NCBI GenBank assembly: GCA_902363335.1
Contig: CABIZV010000004.1
Coordinates: 411,566-475,565, forward strand
Origin: Enterobacteriaceae bacterium
GTDB lineage: Bacteria > Pseudomonadota > Gammaproteobacteria > Enterobacterales > Enterobacteriaceae
Length of the DNA stretch: 64,000 nucleotides
Direction of reading: 5' to 3'
The position numbers and the translations under genes were made by a program. The notes beneath the pieces were generated by a model, which saw nothing but the letters and a program-made list of their open reading frames with translations, made no database searches and was not told the origin of the DNA. Positions 8,872 to 16,349 of this stretch are shown piece by piece (position 1 is the first letter of the stretch; every line of letters starts with the position of its first letter).

Positions 8872-8881
8872 AATGATCGTT
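8872..8881. promoter_or_regulatory. Candidate TetR operator before the MFS gene
   Basis: AATGATCGTT is a near-palindrome around GATC. A closely related dyad, AACGATCAGT, lies at 9577-9586 before the regulator gene. The pairing of the two sites suggests one regulator acting on both genes. No binding data. Confidence 0.4.
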
Positions 8882-8924
8882 ACAAAAATGGATGCAAGCA
8901 ATTAATGAATTTTTACGCTTGAAT

Positions 8925-9527
8925 TTATAAGTTGATTAACAGACCAGCGACGACATCTTCGAGGATTTTTCTATCTGAAATGTTTTTATTCAGTACACGT
9001 AAACCGTAATAGCCTGCCATAAAGCCTCTCGCCATTTCGACGGCTGATGCTTTATTGCTTAGTTCACCGCTTTGTTGCCCTTCGATAAATACCGCCACCA
9101 ACGTTTTTTCTAAATGCTGACGATATTCATTATTCAGGCTAGCAACGGCTTCATCTTTACTACCCATCTCCAGAGCTGAAAACAAGACCATTGCATCATG
9201 CTGTTCTGGCTGAGAAAGATCTTCGGCAATACCCCAGAGCAGGAGCGTATGCAATCGTTCTTTTACCGGGCCTGATTGTGTGAGTATTGCTAACTGTGCT
9301 GACATAGTTTGTTCATGGCTACGCAACAAAGCTTGCTCGTACAGAGCTTGCTTGCTACCAAAGGCATTGTATAAGCTCCCCCGCCCCAATCCCGTACCAT
9401 TGCATAAATCTTGCGCAGAGGTGCCTGCATAACCATTGGCGCTGAAAACAGCGACGGCAGCATCAATGACATCCTGATCTTCGAACTTTCGTGGACGACC
9501 CGGAAAGGTTGGTTTTACAGCACTCAT
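8925..9527 (-). CDS. TetR/AcrR-family transcriptional regulator
   Basis: A 200-residue regulator with a classic TetR N-terminal helix-turn-helix: DQDVIDAAVAVFSANGYAGTSAQDLC, then GLGRGSLYNAFGSKQALYEQALL at residues ~20-65. The all-helical C-terminal ligand domain is not diagnostic. It probably represses its own gene and the MFS exporter immediately downstream, with de-repression by a transported compound. The 79-bp gap with its own dyad suggests the exporter can be transcribed separately. Confidence 0.9.
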   Translation of the reverse strand: MSAVKPTFPGRPRKFEDQDVIDAAVAVFSANGYAGTSAQDLCNGTGLGRGSLYNAFGSKQALYEQALLRSHEQTMSAQLAILTQSGPVKERLHTLLLWGIAEDLSQPEQHDAMVLFSALEMGSKDEAVASLNNEYRQHLEKTLVAVFIEGQQSGELSNKASAVEMARGFMAGYYGLRVLNKNISDRKILEDVVAGLLINL

Positions 9528-9576
9528 AGGGATGGGGGACTTGAAATGAGTTGAAGCGGCATAGTATTGATTATGG

Positions 9577-9586
9577 AACGATCAGT
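9577..9586. promoter_or_regulatory. Candidate TetR autoregulatory operator
   Basis: AACGATCAGT lies 50 bp before the TetR start and shares the GATC-centred dyad seen at 8872-8881. A looser copy, GGTTCGTTGACCGA, lies at about 9617-9630. Confidence 0.4.
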
Positions 9587-9666
9587 CAAATAATTTTCAT
9601 AAAAAAATTAGCAGTGGTTCGTTGACCGATTTTCTTATGAATTGTTACGCATATCAGCTTTAGTTT

Positions 9667-9879
9667 TTACCCGGGATGGCTACGTAATTGCTGGTGTAAT
9701 TCCAATAAAGCCGTCGATTCTGCTAACCGGTCACGTGCATAGCGAAGCTCAATATTCAACCGGTCATTACCACCGAGTTGGTGAAGAGTCTCGAGCTTCT
9801 GAAGATGCTCAGGCGTGGCGGCGATTGGTTTATTAACCACAATGGCGGATACGTTACCTGGCGATATGGCTTCAAGCAC
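9667..9879 (-). pseudogene. Short unidentified ORF, probable gene remnant
   Basis: A 70-residue frame (MLEAISPGNVSAIVV...LELHQQLRSHPG) with protein-like composition in its C-terminal two thirds (a helical QKLETLHQL...LNIELRYARDRLAESTALLELHQQL). It has no ribosome binding site and a weak start, and lies immediately outside the left att repeat of the satellite. It looks like the tail of a longer gene cut off when an island inserted or decayed. Family not recognised. Confidence 0.35.
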
Positions 9880-9929
9880 GAGAAGCTATTGAAGTGAGGG
9901 AGTGGTTATCAGGACGGGTCAGAAGGCAC

Positions 9930-10021
9930 AAAAAAGCCCGCAAGGCTTGCGCCGTACGGGCTTTCAGGACTTCATCGGATGACTCTGGTAATCACCGATG
10001 GAGAATTTTGGTGGGCTGGGG
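9930..10021. repeat. Left attachment repeat of the P4-like satellite (ssrA 3'-flank type)
   Basis: A 92-bp direct repeat, largely identical to 21695-21786. Both copies run from a poly-A/GCCCGC hairpin through GACTCTGGTAAT to GAATTTTGGTGGGCTGGGG and then diverge. The end resembles the 3' end of ssrA (GGTGGAGCTGGGG at 39389-39401) with one base missing. On the minus strand the hairpin followed by T6 is a terminator, as after ssrA. This copy marks the far end of the satellite and the junction with the old chromosome. Confidence 0.8.
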
Positions 10022-10084
10022 GAGTCTGACTTTGACTGTTAATTGTTTGTATTTAATGGTTTTTTTATTGATTTGAAATTTTAG

Positions 10085-10107
10085 ATATACCTAAGCGTAT
10101 ACCAATT
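10085..10107. promoter_or_regulatory. Integrase arm-type site, left end
   Basis: The sequence around CCTAAGCGTATACCAATT nearly repeats 21619-21641 (CCTAAACGTATACCAATT) beside the integrase gene at the other end. Matching motifs just inside both att ends are what arm-binding sites of a P4-type integrase would look like. Role inferred. Confidence 0.5.
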
Positions 10108-10223
10108 CTGCTTTGTAGGCACAAAAATACAGTCATGCTGGTATGACAATTCCAACCCCATCACGACTTGTATCCATCTGGTCACACATGACAAAAGCAG
10201 GCAATCAACACTAAGAATTTACT

Positions 10224-10883
10224 TTACGACTCTTCGCTATTGGGGTTCTTAACTTTTTCCCATTCAATGCCCAACCCTTTAAATTTTTGTGCAAATGGGA
10301 TTACTATGAGCGCAACACAAGCCCCTAATAGAGCCATTCTCTCAGTGGTTAAAAAATTAAATCTTATATCTGCAATTACTATAAGTAATAAGGCTACAGC
10401 AAGAGACCAAGTAACTCGTTGAAAAATATCCATCGTTTCAGATTTTTTCTGACGAATATCATTTTTCCTAACTGCTGACTGCTCCGCGGTAAGGGCTCGG
10501 AAAGTTGGGAAAAGACTGAAATCAGATTTAACTAAAGCACCTGAATCACTGACTGAATATAGTGAAAATGGCAATGGGTTATTAGGCTGGGAGGATACAG
10601 TCACCAAGAAAAGTGGGATTTTTTCATTTCCAATTGCTTGTTTGTATTTTTTTAATTGATTTAGGTTTTTTTCGCTATGTGCAAATCTGTCTGACTTTAT
10701 TTCAATAATGGCAAGATATTCTTTCTTTTCTGGATCTATAATTGCAAAGTCTGGTCTGTGTGTGTTTTTACCATCGTTGGAGAAAAATGCAGGTTCGTAT
10801 AATATAGAATCTTTGGTATATCCTAGTGATAATAAGTATTCAGAGAATTTATTTTCCGCCTCTGAATGGTAATTGTTGTCCAT
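10224..10883 (-). CDS. PD-(D/E)XK-nuclease-like protein with C-terminal membrane helices
   Basis: 219 residues in two parts. The N-terminal part (about 1-75) begins SEAENKFSEYLLSLGY and contains RPDFAIID ... YLAIIEIKSDR, which fits the D-(x)n-E-x-K core of the PD-(D/E)XK fold in type I restriction subunit N-termini and Holliday-resolvase-like nucleases. The C-terminal part has two hydrophobic helices (TWSLAVALLLIVIADI and MALLGACVALIVIPFA). A GAGAGGG ribosome site precedes the start. It is cargo between the satellite crr region and the att repeat, and its base composition is more AT-rich than the satellite core. A membrane-tethered nuclease acting on incoming DNA is possible but is inference. 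Confidence 0.6.
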   Translation of the reverse strand: MDNNYHSEAENKFSEYLLSLGYTKDSILYEPAFFSNDGKNTHRPDFAIIDPEKKEYLAIIEIKSDRFAHSEKNLNQLKKYKQAIGNEKIPLFLVTVSSQPNNPLPFSLYSVSDSGALVKSDFSLFPTFRALTAEQSAVRKNDIRQKKSETMDIFQRVTWSLAVALLLIVIADIRFNFLTTERMALLGACVALIVIPFAQKFKGLGIEWEKVKNPNSEES

Positions 10884-11076
10884 TACAGTCCCTCTCTGCT
10901 GTGTGAAAACTAGTAAGCTAAACTAGTAAGGTAACTAAGATAAGCAAGAGATTCAATTGATTAACGGGGAATAGGTCAAGTCAAGGTCAAACTCGGCGAT
11001 CATGATGGTTATCTTGTTGAATCACAGCCAGACATGATGAATTTCTAGGTTGGAGAAAAAACTTTTTTTCAGGAAA

Positions 11077-11170
11077 ACTGTTCACACTGTTCACTCACCA
11101 TTATTTTTATTATTTTTCAACATGATACACGGTGAATAGTCCGTGAACAGTGAACACTTTACTGTTCACG
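11077..11170. other. P4-type crr replication region (alpha-binding iterons)
   Basis: Copies of the P4 alpha recognition decamer GGTGAACAGT, in both orientations: ACTGTTCACA 11077-11086, ACTGTTCACT 11086-11095, GGTGAATAGT 11131-11140, CGTGAACAGT 11142-11151, AGTGAACACT 11149-11158 and ACTGTTCACG 11161-11170. In P4 such repeats form crr, the cis element needed with ori1 for replication, just downstream of alpha, exactly as here. Confidence 0.85.
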
Positions 11171-11186
11171 CTCAGGGATTTCAGGC

Positions 11187-11211
11187 AAAAAAAGACCGGC
11201 TAATGCCGGTC
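11187..11211 (-). terminator. Rho-independent terminator of the satellite early operon
   Basis: On the minus strand, a GACCGGC/GCCGGTC 7-bp stem with a 4-base loop followed by T7, starting 9 bp after the alpha stop codon. Confidence 0.88.
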
Positions 11212-11219
11212 AGGATAGG

Positions 11220-13553
11220 TTATGGCGCTGTGGTTTCATCACATCGGGGCAGCCAGTCGGCGTTGCTTTCATCCCTGAGCGTGAGATTCGTCTGCATTCC
11301 CTGATTCGTTCGCCGCTTGCCATAATTCAGACCGTACTCTTTCAGCATCGATGACAGTCCTTTGCCGAACATGGTGAGGCTCAGCGTATTCTTGTAGCCG
11401 TGCGCCTCCATATAGACCAGATAGGCGTGGTACAGGTACAGGCGTGGCTGTCGCGGGATTATATTCGCGTTTCCCATATACATACCGTCAGGCTCGGGCA
11501 GCGCCTCCAGATAGCCACAAAAATCGAATGTCGGGTCAGCATCACGCTTGATACTGAGCGCCTCGTCAGAGTTCTGCTGGGACTGGAGCAACGCGCGCGC
11601 CGTCATCGGGTCGCTGAATTTCTGCATAAGCTGGCGCACAATGACCGCCAGCTCACGGGCAATTTTATCTTTCAGCTTCGGATCACGTTCTTCCGGGGCT
11701 ATCTGTTCCGGGAAGTGCATAATCACCCGGCGACGTGACACGCCGCCGCTGCGGTCAGTGAAGCGCATCGGGTTATTGTTCACGGCCAGAATAACCGCCG
11801 GGATATGCGTTGAATACGCATCGCGGTATTTCGGGTCAACGGATACGGCATCGCCGCCGGTGATGGCCTTTAACCCCGCACCGTCGCCGCTCCATTTCTC
11901 CTGGTCAGGCAGACGTATCAGCGAGAAGCCAATCAGCGCCGCGCGTTCGCGGGGGGATTCCAGCGTTTCAATGGTCGCTGACGTGGCGTTATCCTCTCCG
12001 GCCAGCATGGTGGCAATTTCAGCCAGAATACTTTTCCCGCTGCCGCCGGGGCCGGTCACTTCAAGGAAGAGCTGCCAGTCATAACGGTTAGCCAGCACCA
12101 TAAACAGCGCTGCGAGAATCACATCACGTTTATCCGCGCGTGAACCGGCGGCGCGGTTGAGCCAGCGCCAGAAGTTCGGCGCGTGGGTTTCCAGTGCTTC
12201 TCCCTCGACCGGCGGGGTAAAATCCACATCACACAGTGTACGCAGCCAGTGCGCTTTACTGTGAGGACTGAATACGCCGGTGCTGGTATCGAGTACACCG
12301 TTTCGGAAACCTATCAGGCGGCGCGCCGGGGCGTCCTGCTGGGGAATAATCAGTTTCAGGGTATCCACCACCGAGGCAATTTTCCCCGACGAGAACGGCG
12401 CCCGCAGACGCTGGAACAGCCCGGCCACATCACGCGCAAAATCCGACGGCGGGATGATTTTCCATATCCCGGCTTCATAGCGTGACAGGAGCTGGCCGTT
12501 CGCATCCACCGCCAGCGCCTCGCCGTAATGCTCATGTACCCGCATCGCCTTTTCACTGGTGCTCATGGCGGTGAATTCGGCCTCGCTCATGGTACTGAAC
12601 GGGCTCTCTCCCGGTGGCCGGATAGCGTCATAAATCGCTTTACGCGTGGCCTCTTCACCTTTTTGCATAAACGCATCATTCCAGTCACCGAACACCGGCG
12701 GCAGGGCGACAATGCCCTCACTGGCTTCTGCGGCCGCTGCGGCTTTTGTCTGACCGTCGCCGCTGAGGTCGCGGTCGGCAGCGAGCACAATCTGACACGC
12801 CGGGTGCTTTTGCCGGGCAAGGCTCGCCAGAGAAAGAAGGTTCACGGACGACAGCGCCACCATGACCGTTTCACCCGTCAGGTGATGCACGGTGAGTGCG
12901 GTCGCATAGCCCTCTGCTATCCACAGGCGTTTTCCGGCCTGTTTTTTCCCTTCGATGATATGACATGCTCCTTTCACCTGACCGCCCTTCAGAGTGCGCT
13001 TGAGACCGTCAGCATTGATAAACTGAAGATTAACCAGCGCACCGGTATCGTCATAAAGCGGGACAACCACATCACCGGCGCGGTAGGTCACGCTGCCGGT
13101 TTTATGTGTGGCCGTCAATGTCAGGCATTCCAACGCGGGAAAACCCTTGCGGGTCAGGTAGGCGTTGCCGGTCGTTGGTCGACTTTTCTCCATTAGTTTT
13201 GCGGCCAGCGCGGCCGCCGCTTTGCGGTCGGCTTCCGTTCCGGCCTCGGTGGCCGCAATCACCTCCGGGGCAACCGGCGACAGATTGCCGGTGACGGTGT
13301 TCACCTTTCCGGCAGCCTCTGAGGCCGACACGCCGAACACCTTTTCAACCAGTTTCAGCCCATCACCCGCGCCGCACTGGTTACAGAACCACGTCCCGCG
13401 CCCCTCCTTGTCATCAAAGCGGAAACGGTCAGAGCCGCCGCATACCGGACAGGCCTGATGGCGGTTTTTAATGACCTTCACACCCAGCGCCGGGAGAATG
13501 CGCGGCCAGTGGCCGCATGCCTGTTTTACGGTTTCCGTTACGTTCATATTCAT
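11220..13553 (-). CDS. alpha: P4-type alpha replication protein (primase-helicase-origin binding)
   Basis: A 777-residue multifunctional replication protein. A zinc ribbon (CPVCGGSDRFRFDD...WFCNQCGAGDG) lies at about 36-65. A Toprim primase core follows (LWIAEGYATALTVHHLTGE, then LAADRDLSGDGQ). An SF3 helicase has Walker A GPGGSGKS near residue 500 and B-like LIRLPDQEKW. The C-terminal region binds the GGTGAACAGT iterons found on both sides of the early operon. P4 alpha is 777 residues. Of the two nearest ATGs, 13553 is favoured because a GGGAG lies seven bases upstream. It is the last gene of the early operon, followed by a terminator and crr. Confidence 0.93.
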   Translation of the reverse strand: MNMNVTETVKQACGHWPRILPALGVKVIKNRHQACPVCGGSDRFRFDDKEGRGTWFCNQCGAGDGLKLVEKVFGVSASEAAGKVNTVTGNLSPVAPEVIAATEAGTEADRKAAAALAAKLMEKSRPTTGNAYLTRKGFPALECLTLTATHKTGSVTYRAGDVVVPLYDDTGALVNLQFINADGLKRTLKGGQVKGACHIIEGKKQAGKRLWIAEGYATALTVHHLTGETVMVALSSVNLLSLASLARQKHPACQIVLAADRDLSGDGQTKAAAAAEASEGIVALPPVFGDWNDAFMQKGEEATRKAIYDAIRPPGESPFSTMSEAEFTAMSTSEKAMRVHEHYGEALAVDANGQLLSRYEAGIWKIIPPSDFARDVAGLFQRLRAPFSSGKIASVVDTLKLIIPQQDAPARRLIGFRNGVLDTSTGVFSPHSKAHWLRTLCDVDFTPPVEGEALETHAPNFWRWLNRAAGSRADKRDVILAALFMVLANRYDWQLFLEVTGPGGSGKSILAEIATMLAGEDNATSATIETLESPRERAALIGFSLIRLPDQEKWSGDGAGLKAITGGDAVSVDPKYRDAYSTHIPAVILAVNNNPMRFTDRSGGVSRRRVIMHFPEQIAPEERDPKLKDKIARELAVIVRQLMQKFSDPMTARALLQSQQNSDEALSIKRDADPTFDFCGYLEALPEPDGMYMGNANIIPRQPRLYLYHAYLVYMEAHGYKNTLSLTMFGKGLSSMLKEYGLNYGKRRTNQGMQTNLTLRDESNADWLPRCDETTAP

Positions 13554-13565
13554 GATCATTCTCCC

Positions 13566-13886
13566 TCAGTGTATTACCGGTGATTTAATGTGACGGGCGC
13601 AAAGTTCATCCAGTACGACGAGGCCGAGAAAAGACAGTGATGGCGCGGCTTTCAGCGGGCTGGCTTCCATTAAATCTTCCAGTAAGGCACAGGCAATCGT
13701 GCGGCCTTTATCCTCGCCATGCTGGCGCAGGTAAAAACCCTCCAGCTCGGCGGCAATAGCCCCCTCCAGCGCATCGAGAGTGAGGTGTGGGTAACGGTGC
13801 TGACGTTCACATAAAGCCAGCCATGCACAGGCCACGGCACGACGATAAAGCGCAGCGCGTAAGACGAGCGGTAATGGCTGTTTCAT
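13566..13886 (-). CDS. P4-type early-operon protein (ORF106, DUF5375-like)
   Basis: 106 residues (MKQPLPLVLRAALYRRAVACAWLALCERQHRYPHLTLDALEGAIAAELEGFYLRQHGEDKG...). Length and position immediately before alpha match P4 ORF106. It is mainly helical; the function is not established. It overlaps the upstream gene by 4 bp and lies 12 bp before alpha, so it is in the same operon. Confidence 0.8.
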   Translation of the reverse strand: MKQPLPLVLRAALYRRAVACAWLALCERQHRYPHLTLDALEGAIAAELEGFYLRQHGEDKGRTIACALLEDLMEASPLKAAPSLSFLGLVVLDELCARHIKSPVIH

Positions 13887-14143
13887 ACGTTGCCCTCCCC
13901 GTTCAGCCAGCGTTGATTACAGCGTTCGACCACGCCGTCGAGCTGGGCGGTCATAAGATAAATCACGGAGGTAAGCTGTAACTGTTGCGCCGGATCACGA
14001 CGCAATGATGTGCAGTCCTGCACCTGTACCAGCTCGCCGACAAACTGGCCGACGTTACGCAAATGTTCAAGGCATTCGAGGTCAGCCTGACTGATGGCCG
14101 ACATCCATTTATTCTGTGGTTGTTCAGTGATATTTAAATGCAT
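13883..14143 (-). CDS. Small P4-type early-operon protein, unknown function
   Basis: 86 residues starting MHLNITEQPQNKWMSAISQADLECLEHL, chosen because an AGGAGA lies seven bases before this ATG while the longer frame has none. Helical and acidic, with the C-terminal segment LTSVIYLMTAQLDGVVERC. Co-translated with the 106-residue gene by a 4-bp overlap. In P4 this part of the operon holds regulatory genes (kil, epsilon). I cannot assign this one to either. Confidence 0.65.
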   Translation of the reverse strand: MHLNITEQPQNKWMSAISQADLECLEHLRNVGQFVGELVQVQDCTSLRRDPAQQLQLTSVIYLMTAQLDGVVERCNQRWLNGEGNV

Positions 14144-14214
14144 GATTTCGTCTCCTGAAGACGTGCGTATCCCTGTGCAGATACGCACATTTAATTTTCG
14201 TTATCGTTTTTTAA

Positions 14215-14664
14215 TTACAGATAATGGCGATAACTGTTATCCGGTTTTATTTCCGGTTCAGTCCGGAGAATATCCCACCATTTCCGCATTACCGGTGCTG
14301 ACTGTCTGACGGGGATAATATCCTGCGGATAATGATTAATATTTTTATCCCGTCGTTTCTGTAATTCAGGGTCGGCAGCAATATCTTTCAGAACGATGTG
14401 ACGATGTTCAGGGTTGCGCTTAAATATATCCGGGCTTTCGCAGGAAAAATCCCGTAAAAACCGGGCAAGCGGTATTTCGACAATCCGGCTATCGGAAATA
14501 ATACGAATGAGGATAGTGAATGTCCGGCGATATGGGTTCCAGACCAGCGTCGGACAGAGGTACGGCATTTCCCACGGAATACCGTCGGCCAGAATGCCCA
14601 CCACGCGCACATCAGGGAAACCGGCTGAGCAGAACAGTTCGCCCGGTTGAGGGAAATCAAACAT
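14215..14664 (-). CDS. Satellite early-operon protein of unknown function
   Basis: 149 residues from ATG 14664 (MFDFPQPGELFCSAGFPDVRVVGI), preceded by a strong AGGAGG. The middle is rich in hydrophobic strands (YRRTFTILIRIISDSRIVEIPLARFLRDF) and the tail is basic and charged. Its start overlaps the upstream gene by 8 bp. No family recognised. It is not a gene I associate with P4 itself, so it may be an operon insertion found in a subgroup of satellites. Base composition is similar to its neighbours. Confidence 0.6.
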   Translation of the reverse strand: MFDFPQPGELFCSAGFPDVRVVGILADGIPWEMPYLCPTLVWNPYRRTFTILIRIISDSRIVEIPLARFLRDFSCESPDIFKRNPEHRHIVLKDIAADPELQKRRDKNINHYPQDIIPVRQSAPVMRKWWDILRTEPEIKPDNSYRHYL

Positions 14665-14944
14665 GCCCCACCTCCTGCGTAGCGAGAAAATCACGGCACA
14701 GGCCTTTCGCTTTCAGTTCCTCCAGTACGTGGCTGATATCTTCATGCACATAACTCAGGATCTGCGGGGTATAAAGCTGGCTGAGTCCGTTTATTTCGTG
14801 GTGTCTTAAGTCATTGCCAAAAAAATGCAGGGTCTCACAGGCACGATTGAGTTTATGAAACGATTCGAGACTCAGGTGCTCACTGACAGCGTTAAGGTCA
14901 TCACGGCGCGCTGAGACGGTCTGAACGGCATGTTGATTATGCAT
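14657..14944 (-). CDS. P4-type early regulatory protein (epsilon candidate)
   Basis: 95 residues from ATG 14944 (MHNQHAVQTVSARRDDLNAVSEHLSLESF), with a GGAGG six bases upstream. All-helical by appearance. The length is the one I recall for the P4 derepression protein epsilon, which binds the helper repressor C and starts the helper lytic programme. The match is by length and operon position only, so the name is tentative. It overlaps both neighbouring genes slightly. Confidence 0.55.
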   Translation of the reverse strand: MHNQHAVQTVSARRDDLNAVSEHLSLESFHKLNRACETLHFFGNDLRHHEINGLSQLYTPQILSYVHEDISHVLEELKAKGLCRDFLATQEVGHV

Positions 14945-15278
14945 GGCATACCTCCACAACCGGCAGACGGGCGGCAAAGGAAAGGACGTATTCACGAACC
15001 AGAGAACGGCGGGCGGTGTGTTCATCACCGGCTACGGTGCGCAGCATGCAGATACGGGGCTTACGGTCAGCACGGCGAATAGCGGCAAACACAAAGACAA
15101 ATTCAGGGTGAGACGGGGTGAGGATCGTAGCCATAAGGCAACCTCCGATGGATAGCTGATAAATGCTATCGCCGGAGTTCTCACGCTCAGTGGCGATAGC
15201 CCAGACGGGGGTGAGAATACCGGCTCCATCGAGTACCGGCCAGCCCGAGGGCTGCCCCGCCTGAGCTACCATTGACAT
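14937..15278 (-). CDS. Ash-family protein with internal Icd-like start
   Basis: Read from ATG 15278 this gives 113 residues with the P4-family Ash signature (MVAQAGQPSGWPV ... ERENSGDSIYQL). A second, much stronger start lies at 15134, with GGAGG seven bases upstream. It encodes a 65-residue protein, MATILTPSHPEFVFVFAAIRR..., like the Icd-like division-inhibitor proteins of P1/P4-type elements. Both products may be made. The open frame extends to 15536, but that part passes through a terminator and the presumed immunity RNA, so it is not taken as coding. Confidence 0.65.
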   Translation of the reverse strand: MSMVAQAGQPSGWPVLDGAGILTPVWAIATERENSGDSIYQLSIGGCLMATILTPSHPEFVFVFAAIRRADRKPRICMLRTVAGDEHTARRSLVREYVLSFAARLPVVEVCHA

Positions 15279-15381
15279 GGCTGTGTGATATGCGATTACG
15301 GACAGGAGACACTGGGTCATACCTGCACGACTATCTGCACACCACACCATTATCTGGCGCGCTGTGGCGTTGATTGCGACA

Positions 15382-15405
15382 CAAAAAAAGACGCATGGCG
15401 CGTCT
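15382..15405 (-). terminator. Leader terminator of the satellite early transcript (t-imm candidate)
   Basis: On the minus strand, an AGACGC/GCGTCT stem with a 5-base loop followed by six to seven T. It sits between vis and ash. In P4, premature termination in this leader is the basis of immunity. Confidence 0.7.
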
Positions 15406-15530
15406 GGTATCGCCGATGGATTGCTCGGGTTCTCACGCCCGGCTGCCGATTTTGCGGCAACGACAAAACTGTACCAGGAAACATACAACAGATGCAAGCC
15501 AGAAAAAGGGGCTGTTTGATAGCGGCTCAT
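15406..15530 (-). ncRNA. Candidate CI immunity RNA region
   Basis: In P4 a short processed RNA (CI) from the early leader blocks expression of the operon by pairing with the nascent transcript. The equivalent position here lies between the vis start and the leader terminator and contains a hairpin around CGGCTGCCGATTTTGCGGCA (15438-15457). Exact ends cannot be read; this is positional inference. Confidence 0.4.
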
Positions 15531-15532
15531 AT

Positions 15533-15799
15533 TCATGCATCACACTTCCTGTTGCGATGAGCAACACGTTCCATCATCCATGCCGTGATTTCAGACTGGA
15601 GCCAGGCAACATTTTTACCACCCAGTGAGACCTGAACAGGAAAAGCATCACGGGCGATTAAATCGTAGAGCGTGGAGCGGGACAGACCGCACTGATGAAT
15701 GACTTCGGGAAGGCGTAAAAAACGTTCCTGAACCGGCGCTGAAACCGCCATCAGGTGTGTACCAGTGGGGGAAGATGGTGCTGATGAAACCGTGTGCAT
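15533..15799 (-). CDS. vis: AlpA/Vis-family regulator and excision factor
   Basis: 88 residues, the length of P4 Vis. Contains the AlpA-type winged helix-turn-helix RFLRLPEVIHQCGLSRSTLYDLIARDAFPVQV...GGKNVAWLQSEITAWMMER. In P4, Vis controls the late-type promoter and acts as excisionase with the integrase. It lies at the head of the early region upstream of the leader RNA. GAGGTAGCG precedes the start. Confidence 0.88.
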   Translation of the reverse strand: MHTVSSAPSSPTGTHLMAVSAPVQERFLRLPEVIHQCGLSRSTLYDLIARDAFPVQVSLGGKNVAWLQSEITAWMMERVAHRNRKCDA

Positions 15800-16077
15800 A
15801 ACGCTACCTCATTAATATCCGCAGAGATCCGAACGTATCCGTCCGGCATCAGGTAGCTCTCTATTTTGTGAATATTTTTACTTAATGCAACAGGGCCAAA
15901 TTGTACAAAGCACAAGACAACGGGTGACGTTTTTTTACACAAGACCATTTAAAGGCGCAGGAAGGAGTTAGAAGCCACTGGAGATTTTAAAAGTGAAATG
16001 CAAATTGCTTTAATCTCTATAACAGAATTAATTAATAGGATAGAGCGCATAAAATTTACATTTATGACGTTCAGACC

Positions 16078-16182
16078 GGTGAACAGTAGTGAACAGTTGG
16101 TGAACACTTCCCTTTCAACTGTTCACCCTTTAATTTGCTGTATTACTTATCTTTTTTCTTTTGGTGAACAGTAGTGAATAGT
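16078..16182. other. P4-type replication origin (ori1)
   Basis: Six alpha-type iterons: GGTGAACAGT 16078-16087 and 16163-16172, AGTGAACAGT 16088-16097, GGTGAACACT 16099-16108, inverted ACTGTTCACC 16118-16127, and AGTGAATAGT 16173-16182. They flank an AT-rich stretch (16128-16160). Position between vis and sid is that of ori1 in P4. Confidence 0.87.
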
Positions 16183-16257
16183 TATTAGTAAAAAAACAAA
16201 CAGAGAGAGGGTTTTCCAGCGACCTTTCTCTGGCAAGCCGGGTTTTTAAGTCCTGTT

Positions 16258-16275
16258 TGTGCCAGGACTGCTACA
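16258..16275 (+). promoter_or_regulatory. Ogr/Delta activator site of the late promoter
   Basis: TGT-N12-ACA, the recognition dyad of the Ogr/Delta zinc-finger activators, lies about 75 bp before sid. It should switch on the sid-delta-psu operon under control of helper Ogr or the satellite's own Delta. Confidence 0.7.
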
Positions 16276-16349
16276 ACCGCAATGAATCGAGTTGTTGTCT
16301 GAGGGGCGGCAGAATGGCGTCAGGTTGAAAACACACAGAGGGCCCGACG

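Noticed and set aside
11400..13196. Several long plus-strand frames opposite alpha
   Set aside because: Shadow frames caused by GC-rich third positions of the alpha gene; no ribosome sites or families.
15279..15536. Extended ash frame to 199 residues
   Set aside because: Contains the leader terminator and presumed immunity RNA; no ribosome site at its start.
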